This document shows positions 42,126 to 49,857 of a stretch of 64,000 bases of DNA, piece after piece. Source of the DNA: Candidatus Frackibacter sp. WG13 (GTDB lineage: Bacteria > Bacillota > Halanaerobiia > Halobacteroidales > Acetohalobiaceae). The stretch spans positions 62,001 through 126,000 of the forward strand of contig NZ_FOTT01000003.1 of NCBI RefSeq assembly GCF_900114655.1, written 5' to 3'. The position numbers and the translations under genes were made by a program. The notes beneath the pieces are model-generated. The model did no database searches and had not been told where the DNA came from. It saw only the letters and a program-made list of their open reading frames with translations. Positions within the stretch are counted from its first letter, which is position 1. The number at the start of each line of letters is the position of its first letter.

Positions 42126-43967
42126 ATGTGTGGAATTGCTGGTTGGGTAGATTGGAATATTGATTTGACTCAACAGAAAGAGACTGTTAGAAAAATGGGG
42201 AAAGTATTGAATAGGCGAGGACCTGATGAAAGAGGAGAATGGTTTTCTAAAAATGTAGGTTTAGCGCATAGGAGATTGATTGTAATTGATCCTGAAGGTG
42301 GAAAACAGCCAATGGTTAGATCATATCAGGGTAATACATATGTCATGGTATATAATGGTGAACTATATAATACTCAAGAATTACGAGTTAGATTAAAGAA
42401 TCGAGGTTACAATTTTCAGAGTCATTCAGATACAGAAGCATTATTAATTTCTTATATTGAATGGGGAGAAGAGTGTGTTAAGTATTTAAATGGTATCTTT
42501 GTTTTTGGTATTTGGAACGTTGCTAGGGAAAGATTATACTTAGCACGGGACCGTATTGGGGTTAAACCTCTTTTCTATACTCAATTTGAAGGTAGCTTTC
42601 TATTTGGCTCAGAATTAAAAGCGCTCTTAGCACATCCACAGGTGAAATCGGAGATAGATAAGGAAGGCTTAGCTGAGATATTAGTAATGGGTCCTGGAAG
42701 AACACCAGGACATGGAGTCTTTAAAGGGGTTAAGGAATTGAAACCAGGCTATTATCTTACTTATGACCAAGGAGGGTTGCATGAATGCAAGTATTGGTCC
42801 TTAGAAAGTAAACCACATGAAGATGATTTAGAAGATACTATTAAAAAAGTAAGAGAACTATTTGTAGACACAGTTAAACGGCAATTAATTTCGGATGTTC
42901 CTATTTGTACTTTGTTATCAGGTGGATTAGACTCTAGCGCTATTACGTCAGTTGCTAGTGAAGGATTACAGGAAGCTGGAAAAGGGCAGTTACATACTTA
43001 TTCTGTAAGTTATGAAGGCAATGATGAGTATTTTGAAGCTAATGAATTTCAGCCTGATGCTGATGATAAGTGGATTAGATTAGTTTCTGATTATGCTGAT
43101 ACTGAGCATCATAATATTGTTTTATCTAATTTAAAATTAGCAGAATGTTTACGAGAAGGAGTTTATGCAAGAGATTTACCTGGTATGGCAGATATAGATG
43201 TTTCGTTGTATCTATTTTGCCGTGAGATTGAAAGGGACTTTACGGTTGCTGTGTCGGGAGAATGTGCTGATGAAATATTTGGTGGATATCCATGGTATCA
43301 TCGTGAAGAAGCTTTAAATGCTGATACATTTCCGTGGTCTAGAAGGATAGATAGCAGGACACAAATTTTTAAGAAAGAAATAGTTGATCGCATTAAACCT
43401 AAAGAATATTTGCACCAACGTTATCAAGAGGCTTTAGATGAAGTTCCTCGTTTAGCAGGAGAGGATGCTAAGAATACTAGAATGCGAGAAATGTTTTACT
43501 TAAATTTAACACGATGGATGCCGGTCTTACTTGATCGTAAGGATAGAATGAGTATGTATACTAGTTTAGAGGTAAGGGTCCCTTTCTGTGACCATCGCTT
43601 AGTGGAATATGTTTGGAATATTCCTTGGGAAATGAAGAATTATGCCGGAATGAGAAAAGGGATCTTGCGGGCTGCCTTAAAAGGGATATTACCAGAAGGG
43701 GTTAGGAAGAGACCGAAAAATCCTTATCCTAAAACTTTTAATCCAGATTACTTTAATGCTACTAGAGATTTACTGAGAGAAATCTTAAATAATCCTAACG
43801 CACCGTTATTAGAGTTAATCGATGAAGCAGTAGTGCGACAACTAGTAGAAAGAGATCATGATTCTGATTTGCCATGGTTTGGACAATTAATGAGAATACC
43901 ACAACTGTTTGCTTATTTAATTCAGTTAAATATTTGGCTAGAAGAATATGATGTTACAATTTGTTAG
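42126..43967 (+). CDS. asnB: asparagine synthase (glutamine-hydrolysing)
   Basis: AsnB (613 aa) makes asparagine from aspartate with glutamine nitrogen. Cys2 in MCGIAGWVDW is the amidotransferase nucleophile; NRRGPDERGEW, AHRRLIVIDPEGG and YNGELYNTQELR belong to the same class II domain. The synthetase domain has the PP-loop LLSGGLDSSAITS and SGECADEIFGGYPWY, then LEVRVPFCDHRLVEY. Length is normal. It is a single-gene unit between terminators at the head of the nitrogen cluster. Confidence 0.95.
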   Translation: MCGIAGWVDWNIDLTQQKETVRKMGKVLNRRGPDERGEWFSKNVGLAHRRLIVIDPEGGKQPMVRSYQGNTYVMVYNGELYNTQELRVRLKNRGYNFQSHSDTEALLISYIEWGEECVKYLNGIFVFGIWNVARERLYLARDRIGVKPLFYTQFEGSFLFGSELKALLAHPQVKSEIDKEGLAEILVMGPGRTPGHGVFKGVKELKPGYYLTYDQGGLHECKYWSLESKPHEDDLEDTIKKVRELFVDTVKRQLISDVPICTLLSGGLDSSAITSVASEGLQEAGKGQLHTYSVSYEGNDEYFEANEFQPDADDKWIRLVSDYADTEHHNIVLSNLKLAECLREGVYARDLPGMADIDVSLYLFCREIERDFTVAVSGECADEIFGGYPWYHREEALNADTFPWSRRIDSRTQIFKKEIVDRIKPKEYLHQRYQEALDEVPRLAGEDAKNTRMREMFYLNLTRWMPVLLDRKDRMSMYTSLEVRVPFCDHRLVEYVWNIPWEMKNYAGMRKGILRAALKGILPEGVRKRPKNPYPKTFNPDYFNATRDLLREILNNPNAPLLELIDEAVVRQLVERDHDSDLPWFGQLMRIPQLFAYLIQLNIWLEEYDVTIC

Positions 43968-43984
43968 GAGTTTGACCTTTTGAG

Positions 43985-44013
43985 AGCCGAGCCTTCTTAG
44001 GTTCGGTTTTTTT
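43985..44013 (+). terminator. terminator after asnB
   Basis: CCGAGCC pairs with GGTTCGG (one G-U) over TTCTTA and is followed by seven T. Confidence 0.85.
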
Positions 44014-44075
44014 GATTAATATATTCGATTATATGTGAGGGTTGGCGGTTATTAGAATAAATTTTCGAAAATCAC

Positions 44076-44104
44076 TTGACAAGACTGCACATTTTCTTTA
44101 TACT
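44076..44104 (+). promoter_or_regulatory. glnA promoter
   Basis: TTGACA (44076-44081), 17 bp, TATACT (44099-44104). The nitrogen box begins at the last base of the -10. Confidence 0.8.
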
Positions 44105-44130
44105 TAACGTATAGTTAACATAAAGCTAAC
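44104..44130 (+). promoter_or_regulatory. nitrogen box (operator candidate) of glnA
   Basis: Three direct repeats follow the -10: TTAACGTATA, GTTAACATAA and GCTAAC, spaced 10-12 bp so that they face the same side of the helix. An almost identical array stands at the same place in the amtB promoter. Not a GlnR/TnrA or T-box consensus. Confidence 0.65.
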
Positions 44131-44154
44131 ATTTAAAATATTGGAGGGATAATT

Positions 44155-45486
44155 ATGAGTATTTTATCTAAAGAAGATGTTTTGCAAAAGGCGGAAGAGA
44201 TGGATGTTAAGTTTGTTAGACTACAGTTTACAGATGTTTTAGGGATTACTAAGAATGTGGCTATTACAGTAGAGCAGTTAGAGGAGGCATTAGATGACAA
44301 GATAATGTTTGATGGATCTTCGATCGAGGGCTTTACTAGAATTCAAGAGTCGGATATGTATTTAAAACCAGATTATGACACCTTTGCGATTTTTCCATGA
44401 CGACCACAAGAAGGGGCGGTGGCGCGATTAATATGTGATGTTTATACTCCTGAAGGAGAGCCGTTCTCTGGTGGGCCAAGAAATGTGTTGAAAAAGGTGA
44501 TTCAGGAAGCTGAAGAAATGGGTTATGAGATGTATGCTGGACCTGAGCCGGAATTCTTCTTGTTTGAAACTGATGAAGATGGAGAAGCGACAACTAAGAC
44601 TATGGATAACGGTGGTTATTTTGATTTATCACCAGTAGACTTAGGACAGAATGCTAGACGTGATATCAATTTAGCTTTAGAAAAGATGGGCTTTGAGGTA
44701 GAAGCTTCACACCATGAGGTTGCGCCTGGTCAGCACGAGATTGATTTTAAATATGCTGATGCATTACAGACAGCTGATAATGTAGCGACGTTTAAGTTTG
44801 TCACGAAAGCAATTGCTAATGGGCATGGCTTACATGCAACATTTATGCCGAAACCGATATTTGGAGAGAATGGGTCGGGGATGCATGTTCACCAGTCGTT
44901 ATTTAAAGATGGAGAGAATGCTTTTTATGATCCGGAGGATGAGCGAGATTTAAGTAAGACGGCTTATCATTATATTGGTGGTATATTGAAGCATGCTAAA
45001 GCTGTTGCTGCAGTTACTAATCCAACTGTTAATTCTTACAAAAGATTAGTTCCAGGTTATGAAGCGCCGGTTTATATTGCTTGGTCGGCAGCTAATAGAA
45101 GTGCTTTAGTTAGAATTCCTTCTTCTAGAGGAGTGGGGACTAGAATTGAGCTTAGGAACCCTGATCCATCTTCGAATCCTTATTTGGCTATGGCAGTAAT
45201 GTTAAAAGCTGGTTTAGATGGTATTAAGAATGAAATAGAGCCAGGGGAAGAAGTTTTAGATAATATTTATAGTATGACTGAATCTGAAAAGCAAGATGCG
45301 GGCATTGAAAGTTTACCTGGTAATTTGATAGAGGCTGTAAAAGAACTCCGGGAAGATGAAGTGATTAAATCTGCTTTAGGAGGGCATGTTTATAAGCACT
45401 TTGTTAAAGCGAAGCAGATTGAATGGGATATATATAAGATGCAAGTTCATCAGTGGGAATTAGATCAATATTTAAATACTTATTAA
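44155..45486 (+). pseudogene. glnA: glutamine synthetase type I with in-frame TGA at a Trp codon
   Basis: Read through the TGA at 44398-44400 this is a full GS-I of 443 residues: [89 protein letters not shown]. The stop sits exactly at the Trp of the conserved FPWRP-like motif (here FP[14 protein letters not shown]), so TGG to TGA is the simplest change. Frame and sequence are otherwise intact on both sides. A GTG at 44419 behind AGAAGGGG could restart translation but would lose an N-terminal part that forms the active site with the neighbouring subunit. Options: true nonsense mutation, sequencing error, or UGA read-through. TGA serves as a normal stop for other genes here. Confidence 0.85.
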
Positions 45487-45499
45487 ACTGGGGGTTATT

Positions 45500-46231
45500 A
45501 TGTTAAATAGGAATTATGATGAGATTACAGAGGGGTTAATTAAGTGGATTGAAGAGAAAGTGACAGAAGCAGGCTGTGATGGAGTTGTAGTTGGGATGTC
45601 TGGTGGTATCGATTCTTCTGTGACAGCAGCTTTATGTAAAAGAGCTTTTCCTGAAAAGACCCTAGGTTTGATTATGCCTTGTGAAAGTAACCATCAAGAC
45701 AAAGAAGATGCTAAATTGATAGCAGAGAAATTTGGTATAGAATATAAAGTCTTTGGTTTGGAAGATGCTTTTTATTCTTTGTTAGAGATAATGGGAGAAG
45801 AATCAAATGATCAGAACTTGGCTGTGGCTAACATTAAGCCTAGGTTGAGAATGGTTACTCTTTATTATTACGCCAATTTAAGAAATAGTCTAGTGATAGG
45901 TACTGATAATCGGAGTGAACTGAAACTAGGTTATTTTACTAAGTATGGTGATGGAGGAATTGACTTAGCTCCTTTAGGTGGCTTAGTTAAAACAGAAGTT
46001 AGAGAAATTGCTGAAGTGTTAGATGTTCCTGAAAGGATTATTAACAAGGTTCCTTCGGCTGGTTTGTGGGAAGGTCAAACTGACGAAGAAGAGCTGGGGA
46101 TAAGTTATGAAGAAATTGATAGATATATTTTAACTGGTGAAGCAAGTGATGAAGTGAAAAAAGTAGTAGATGATTTAGAAGAGAAAAATAAACATAAAGT
46201 TCAATTACCTGATATTTTTCAAATTGATTAA
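45500..46231 (+). CDS. nadE: NH3-dependent NAD synthetase
   Basis: NadE (243 aa) amidates deamido-NAD. The PP-loop is VGMSGGIDSSVTAAL; LVIGTDNRSELKLGYFTKYG and LAPLGGLVKTEVREIA, then PSAGLWEGQTDEEELG, are family signatures. It lacks the glutaminase domain, so it uses ammonia. It sits 13 bp after glnA with its own weak SD and most likely shares the glnA transcript, which links NAD supply to nitrogen state. Confidence 0.93.
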   Translation: MLNRNYDEITEGLIKWIEEKVTEAGCDGVVVGMSGGIDSSVTAALCKRAFPEKTLGLIMPCESNHQDKEDAKLIAEKFGIEYKVFGLEDAFYSLLEIMGEESNDQNLAVANIKPRLRMVTLYYYANLRNSLVIGTDNRSELKLGYFTKYGDGGIDLAPLGGLVKTEVREIAEVLDVPERIINKVPSAGLWEGQTDEEELGISYEEIDRYILTGEASDEVKKVVDDLEEKNKHKVQLPDIFQID

Positions 46232-46271
46232 GGTCATTGAGTGATTATTTGTGAATGTTACAATAACTATG

Positions 46272-46309
46272 ATAAGCCTAAGGGTGTTAACTCTTAGGCT
46301 TATTTATTT
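46272..46309 (+). terminator. terminator after nadE
   Basis: ATAAGCCTAAG pairs with CTTAGGCTTAT over a 10-nt loop, followed by TTATTTG. Confidence 0.85.
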
Positions 46310-46379
46310 GGTATTATTTTATTATTTGGCTCAATTCATGTTAGGTTATTGTTATTTTTATAAAAAACTAATAAAATCC

Positions 46380-46408
46380 TTGACAAAAGCAGATAAAACT
46401 CTTATAAT
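46380..46408 (+). promoter_or_regulatory. amtB promoter
   Basis: TTGACA (46380-46385), 17 bp, TATAAT (46403-46408): consensus in both boxes. Confidence 0.87.
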
Positions 46409-46434
46409 TAACGTATACTTAACATATACCTAAC
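46408..46434 (+). promoter_or_regulatory. nitrogen box (operator candidate) of amtB
   Basis: TTAACGTATA, CTTAACATATA and CCTAAC follow the -10 exactly as in glnA, with 3-4 differences over 27 bp, all outside the TAAC cores. The last unit also forms the 5' arm of the leader stem. Confidence 0.65.
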
Positions 46435-46510
46435 ATCAAATGAAGTTATTTAGTTTTCTAAATGGCTTTTTTATGAAAAGGAAGGGGAAATAAAGTTATT
46501 TGATGTTAGG
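46429..46510 (+). promoter_or_regulatory. amtB leader with long-range stem and attenuator
   Basis: CCTAACATCAAAT (46429-46441) and ATTTGATGTTAGG (46498-46510) are perfect 13-bp inverted arms. Between them AAGTTATTTAG and CTAAATGGCTT form a hairpin followed by six T (46444-46473), an intrinsic terminator inside the leader. The SD of amtB lies 50 nt further on. Confidence 0.6.
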
Positions 46511-46572
46511 TTTGTTGTTGGGACTTATAAGATTTGATAATAGGTATTAAAATTAAAAGAGGTGTGGTAAAA

Positions 46573-47907
46573 ATGAGAAGGAGTTTATTAGTTGGTTTGG
46601 TGACTTTAGGAGTGTTGATTTTTTCTTCGGCAACGATTTTTGCGGCAGAAACTACTGCGGCAAGTAATGCAATAGCGATTGATACGATTTGGACTTTATT
46701 AGCAGCAATTTTAGTATTCTTTATGCAAGCTGGTTTTGCTATGGTTGAATCGGGATTTACTAGAGCTAAGAATGCTGGAAATATCATTATGAAGAACTTG
46801 ATGGACTTTTCGGTTGGCTCCTTGATCTATTGGGCTTTTGGTTTCGCATTGATGTTTGGTGCTGGAAATGAGTTTGTTGGTATGGAAGGCTTCTTTTTAA
46901 ATAGTAATTTCGAAAATTTAGGCTTGAGTATCCCGGTAAGTGCATTTTGGATCTTCCAAGCTGTTTTCGCAGCAACTGCGGCAACAATTGTTTCTGGAGC
47001 GATGGCGGAAAGAACAAAATATAGTGGGTATTTGGTTTATAGTATTGTGATCACAGGGATTATTTATCCGGTTGTTGGTCATTGGATATGGGGCGGCGGC
47101 TGGTTATCGAATATGGTTGATTTTGCTGGTTCAACAGTTGTTCATTCGGTAGGTGGTTGGGCTGCTTTGGCAGGAGCTATGGTTTTAGGTCCACGAATTG
47201 GTAAGTATAATGAGGATGGCTCCGCTAATGCGATGCCAGGTCATAACTTGTTAATGGCTTCTTTAGGTGTCTTTATTTTATGGTTTGGTTGGTTTGGTTT
47301 TAACGCTGGTAGTACTGTAGCGGGGACTGATTTAAGTATTGCTTCTATTGCAGTGACGACTAATTTGGCCGCTGCTGCTGGAGCTACATTGGCTATGGTG
47401 ACTAGTTGGGTTAAGTATGGTAAGGCTGATGTTAGTATGACGTTGAACGGGGCATTAGCTGGTTTGGTAGGGATTACTGCTGGAACTGCTGCAGTTGATA
47501 ACTATGGAGCGGTAACTATTGGTGCTTTAGCTGGAATATTGATAGTTTTTGCGGTTGAATTTATTGATAAATTACGTGTAGATGATCCGGTTGGAGCAGT
47601 GGCGGTTCATGGTGTTTGTGGGGCTTTTGGTACATTGATGGTTGGCTTACTTGCTGTAGATGGTGGTCTTTTCTATGGTGGAGGTGCTGAGTTATTATTG
47701 ATTCAAGCTAAAGGTGTAGTTAGTGTGTTTATTTGGACTTTCGGTATGGCGTATGTTTTATTTAAAGCGATTGATGCGGTGATTGGCTTGAGGGTTGCTC
47801 GTGAAGAAGAATTAGAAGGGTTAGATATAACGGAGCATGGTTCGGTTTCTTATCCTGATTTTGTTCCATTGCACTGGAAGAGTATACCGGTTAGTAAAGA
47901 AGAGTAG
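46573..47907 (+). CDS. amtB: ammonium transporter
   Basis: AmtB (444 aa) conducts ammonium/ammonia through the inner membrane. A signal peptide (MRRSLLVGLVTLGVL..FAA) precedes the 11-helix core with MQAGFAMVESGFTRAKN, DFAGSTVVHSVGGWAALAGA, WFGWFGFNAGST and AVHGVCGAFGTLMVG, which contain the twin-His pore. ATG 46573 is set by the SD AGAGGTG; upstream codons lack one. GlnB is encoded 300 bp downstream, the usual regulator that plugs the channel. Confidence 0.95.
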   Translation: MRRSLLVGLVTLGVLIFSSATIFAAETTAASNAIAIDTIWTLLAAILVFFMQAGFAMVESGFTRAKNAGNIIMKNLMDFSVGSLIYWAFGFALMFGAGNEFVGMEGFFLNSNFENLGLSIPVSAFWIFQAVFAATAATIVSGAMAERTKYSGYLVYSIVITGIIYPVVGHWIWGGGWLSNMVDFAGSTVVHSVGGWAALAGAMVLGPRIGKYNEDGSANAMPGHNLLMASLGVFILWFGWFGFNAGSTVAGTDLSIASIAVTTNLAAAAGATLAMVTSWVKYGKADVSMTLNGALAGLVGITAGTAAVDNYGAVTIGALAGILIVFAVEFIDKLRVDDPVGAVAVHGVCGAFGTLMVGLLAVDGGLFYGGGAELLLIQAKGVVSVFIWTFGMAYVLFKAIDAVIGLRVAREEELEGLDITEHGSVSYPDFVPLHWKSIPVSKEE

Positions 47908-47962
47908 TAGGAATTAATTTGTTAGTATTAGTGTAGGTCTAAATCATGGAGTCGAAAGATTG

Positions 47963-48146
47963 GGGTTAAGACTAAGGTTAAGACTAAGGTTAAGACTAAG
48001 GTTAAGACTAAGGTTAAGACTAAGGTTAAGACTAAGGTTAAGGCTAAGGCTAAGGCTAAGGTTAAGGTTAAGATTAAGGTTAAGATTAAGGCTAAGGTTA
48101 AGATTAAGGCTAAGGTTGAGACTAAGGCTAAGGTTGAGATTAAGGA
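47963..48146 (+). repeat. hexanucleotide tandem repeat (AAGRYT, about 30 units)
   Basis: About thirty 6-bp units (AAGGTT, AAGACT, AAGGCT, AAGATT) run without frame slips between amtB and glnB. Both strands give Leu/Arg- or Leu/Thr/Ala-repeat ORFs that I treat as artefacts. In mRNA it is a train of AAG triplets every 6 nt. The rest of the 306-bp gap (47908-48213) holds only the glnB SD. Confidence 0.9.
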
Positions 48147-48213
48147 GTAATGCAATTGATAGAAAATAGATAATAGTTAGAAGTTTATATCGTAAAGATG
48201 AGGAGTGATAATA

Positions 48214-48552
48214 ATGAAGAAAGTCGAGTGTATTATAAGGCCGACACGTTTAGAGGAATTAGTGGTGGCTGTAGAAAAAATAGGAGTTAATGGTATGAAT
48301 ATTACTCAAATTGCGGGTTATGGTAATCAAAAAGGGGCTAAAAAGTTCTATCGTGGAGTAGAGTATGAAGTAAAATTGAAAGAAAAATTAAAGATAGAGA
48401 TTGTGGTTGAGGATGAAAAAACGGATCTTGTAGTAAACGAGATTATTGATGCGGTTCGAACAGACAATGTAGGTGATGGAAAGATATTTATTTATCCTAT
48501 TGAAGAGGTTGTCAGGATCCGAACAGGAGAGACAGGTGAAGAGGCGATTTAA
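48214..48552 (+). CDS. glnB: nitrogen regulatory protein PII
   Basis: PII (112 aa) senses 2-oxoglutarate and ATP/ADP. MKKVECIIRPTRLEELVVAV starts the protein; the T-loop has KFYRGVEYEVKLKEKLKIEI with the conserved Tyr-Arg-Gly-x-Glu-Tyr, and the C-loop is VGDGKIFIYPIEEVVRIRTGE. It follows amtB, so GlnK-type control of the transporter is likely. The T-loop is unusual in having AKKFYRG. ATG 48214 is set by the SD AGGAG. Confidence 0.92.
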   Translation: MKKVECIIRPTRLEELVVAVEKIGVNGMNITQIAGYGNQKGAKKFYRGVEYEVKLKEKLKIEIVVEDEKTDLVVNEIIDAVRTDNVGDGKIFIYPIEEVVRIRTGETGEEAI

Positions 48553-48553
48553 A

Positions 48554-48592
48554 TTAACCCCCAGGAATTTTATTCCTGGGGGTTAATTTTAT
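48554..48592 (+). terminator. terminator after glnB
   Basis: TTAACCCCCAGGAA and its exact complement TTCCTGGGGGTTAA form a 14-bp stem followed by TTTTAT. Confidence 0.93.
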
Positions 48593-48647
48593 AAACCATT
48601 TGTATTTTATATCATTTATTGTATTGTTTTCATAATGTAAAATAGAC

Positions 48648-48676
48648 TTGCAACTCCTGAAAATATATTATATAAT
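48648..48676 (+). promoter_or_regulatory. promoter of the glutamate synthase cluster
   Basis: TTGCAA (48648-48653), 17 bp, TATAAT (48671-48676). Inverted operator-like copies flank it: GTTTTCATAATG (48626-48637) and TATTATGAAAAC (48709-48720). The downstream copy is itself a dyad (TTTCATA-T-TATGAAA, 48704-48718). Confidence 0.7.
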
Positions 48677-48759
48677 AACTATACCATAAAAAACGAAATT
48701 GAATTTCATATTATGAAAACGAGGTTATTAAGGTGATTAAGAAATGAGAGGTGGAGTAG

Positions 48760-49857
48760 ATGAGAGGAAGTAGGCCAACGGAAAAGATTATGTCAGGTTG
48801 TGCAATTAGTGGAATATTGAACAGAAGAGGAAAATGCTTTTCTGGGAAGGAAATTATGGATTCGATTGCTTTGATGCATGATCGTTCTAATGGTTTAGGT
48901 GGTGGATTTGCTGCTTATGGTATTTATCCTGACCATAAAGACGAATATGCTATTCACATGTTTTATGATGATTTAGAGGCTAAGGAGAAGGTTGATTACT
49001 TTTTAAATCGCCATTTTGTTATCTTAGTTAGTGAAAAGATACCAACACGGGAAGTAGAAGCAATCAATAATCCACCGATTATTTGGCGTTATTTTGTACG
49101 ACCAGACGAAAGGAAGTTATCAGAATCAGGATTAGAAGAAGATGAGTATGTAGCACAGTCAGTAATGAATATTAATGCTAATTATCGCGGGGCCTTTGTA
49201 GTTTCTAGCGGTAAAAATATGGGCGTCTTTAAAGGAGTAGGATATCCAGAAGATATAGGTGAGTTTTATAAGTTAGAAGAGTATGAAGCCTATCTTTGGA
49301 CGGCTCATGGTAGGTTTCCAACTAACACACCAGGATGGTGGGGAGGAGCCCATCCATTCACTTTACTTGATTGGTCAATTGTTCACAATGGAGAGATTTC
49401 ATCTTATGGAGCAAACAAACGTTATTTAGAGATGTTTGATTATAAATGTACTATGCAGACAGATACTGAAGCGATTACTTATCTATTTGATTTAATGCTA
49501 CGTAAACATAATCTCCCTTTAGAAGTAGCAGTTAAAGCAGTGGCTGCACCTTTATGGAGTGAGGTTGAGCGTATGGATGATGAAGAAGCAAAACTTGTTA
49601 AATCGATCAGAGCAGTCTATGGTAGTGCACTATTGAATGGACCATTTTCAATCATTTTAGGACATAAAGATGGGTTTCTTGCTTTGAATGATAGAATTAA
49701 ATTACGACCTTTAGTTGTGGCTGAGGATGAAGAAAGAACTTATGTTGCTAGTGAAGAAGCAGCTATTCGAGAAATATGCTCTAAGCCAGAGAAGCTTTGG
49801 TCTCCTAGAGGAGGAGAACCAGTAATTGGTCTATTAGAAGGGAGGAGTGGAGTATGA
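48760..49857 (+). CDS. glutamate synthase, glutaminase (class II GATase) subunit
   Basis: The 365-residue protein releases ammonia from glutamine for the synthase core next door. After a 13-residue propeptide the catalytic Cys is in SGCAISGILNRRG. WTAHGRFPTNTPGWWGGAHP and DWSIVHNGEISSYGANKRYL, then MQTDTEAITYLFD, are the glutaminase signatures of the archaeal-type split GltB. It overlaps the next gene (ATGA). In most bacteria this domain is fused into one large GltB. Confidence 0.9.
   Translation: MRGSRPTEKIMSGCAISGILNRRGKCFSGKEIMDSIALMHDRSNGLGGGFAAYGIYPDHKDEYAIHMFYDDLEAKEKVDYFLNRHFVILVSEKIPTREVEAINNPPIIWRYFVRPDERKLSESGLEEDEYVAQSVMNINANYRGAFVVSSGKNMGVFKGVGYPEDIGEFYKLEEYEAYLWTAHGRFPTNTPGWWGGAHPFTLLDWSIVHNGEISSYGANKRYLEMFDYKCTMQTDTEAITYLFDLMLRKHNLPLEVAVKAVAAPLWSEVERMDDEEAKLVKSIRAVYGSALLNGPFSIILGHKDGFLALNDRIKLRPLVVAEDEERTYVASEEAAIREICSKPEKLWSPRGGEPVIGLLEGRSGV

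Noticed and set aside
44104-44130. GlnR/TnrA operator
   Set aside because: The repeats are direct with TTAAC cores and lack the TGTNA-N7-TNACA dyad.
44398-44400. Genome-wide reassignment of TGA to Trp
   Set aside because: TGA ends trpE, the gene at 22725 and the FHA gene at 28033 at natural C-termini.
44336-44593. Minus-strand ORF across the glnA stop
   Set aside because: Shadow of glnA; conserved protein lies on the plus strand.
46251-46433. 60-codon ORF after nadE
   Set aside because: It contains the nadE terminator hairpin and the amtB promoter, and has no SD.
47963-48146. Repeat run as a CRISPR array
   Set aside because: Units are 6 bp and contiguous, with no spacers and no cas genes.
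47928-48169. Leu/Arg and Leu/Thr/Ala repeat ORFs on both strands
   Set aside because: Pure by-product of the 6-bp tandem repeat, which cannot create stops; no start signals.
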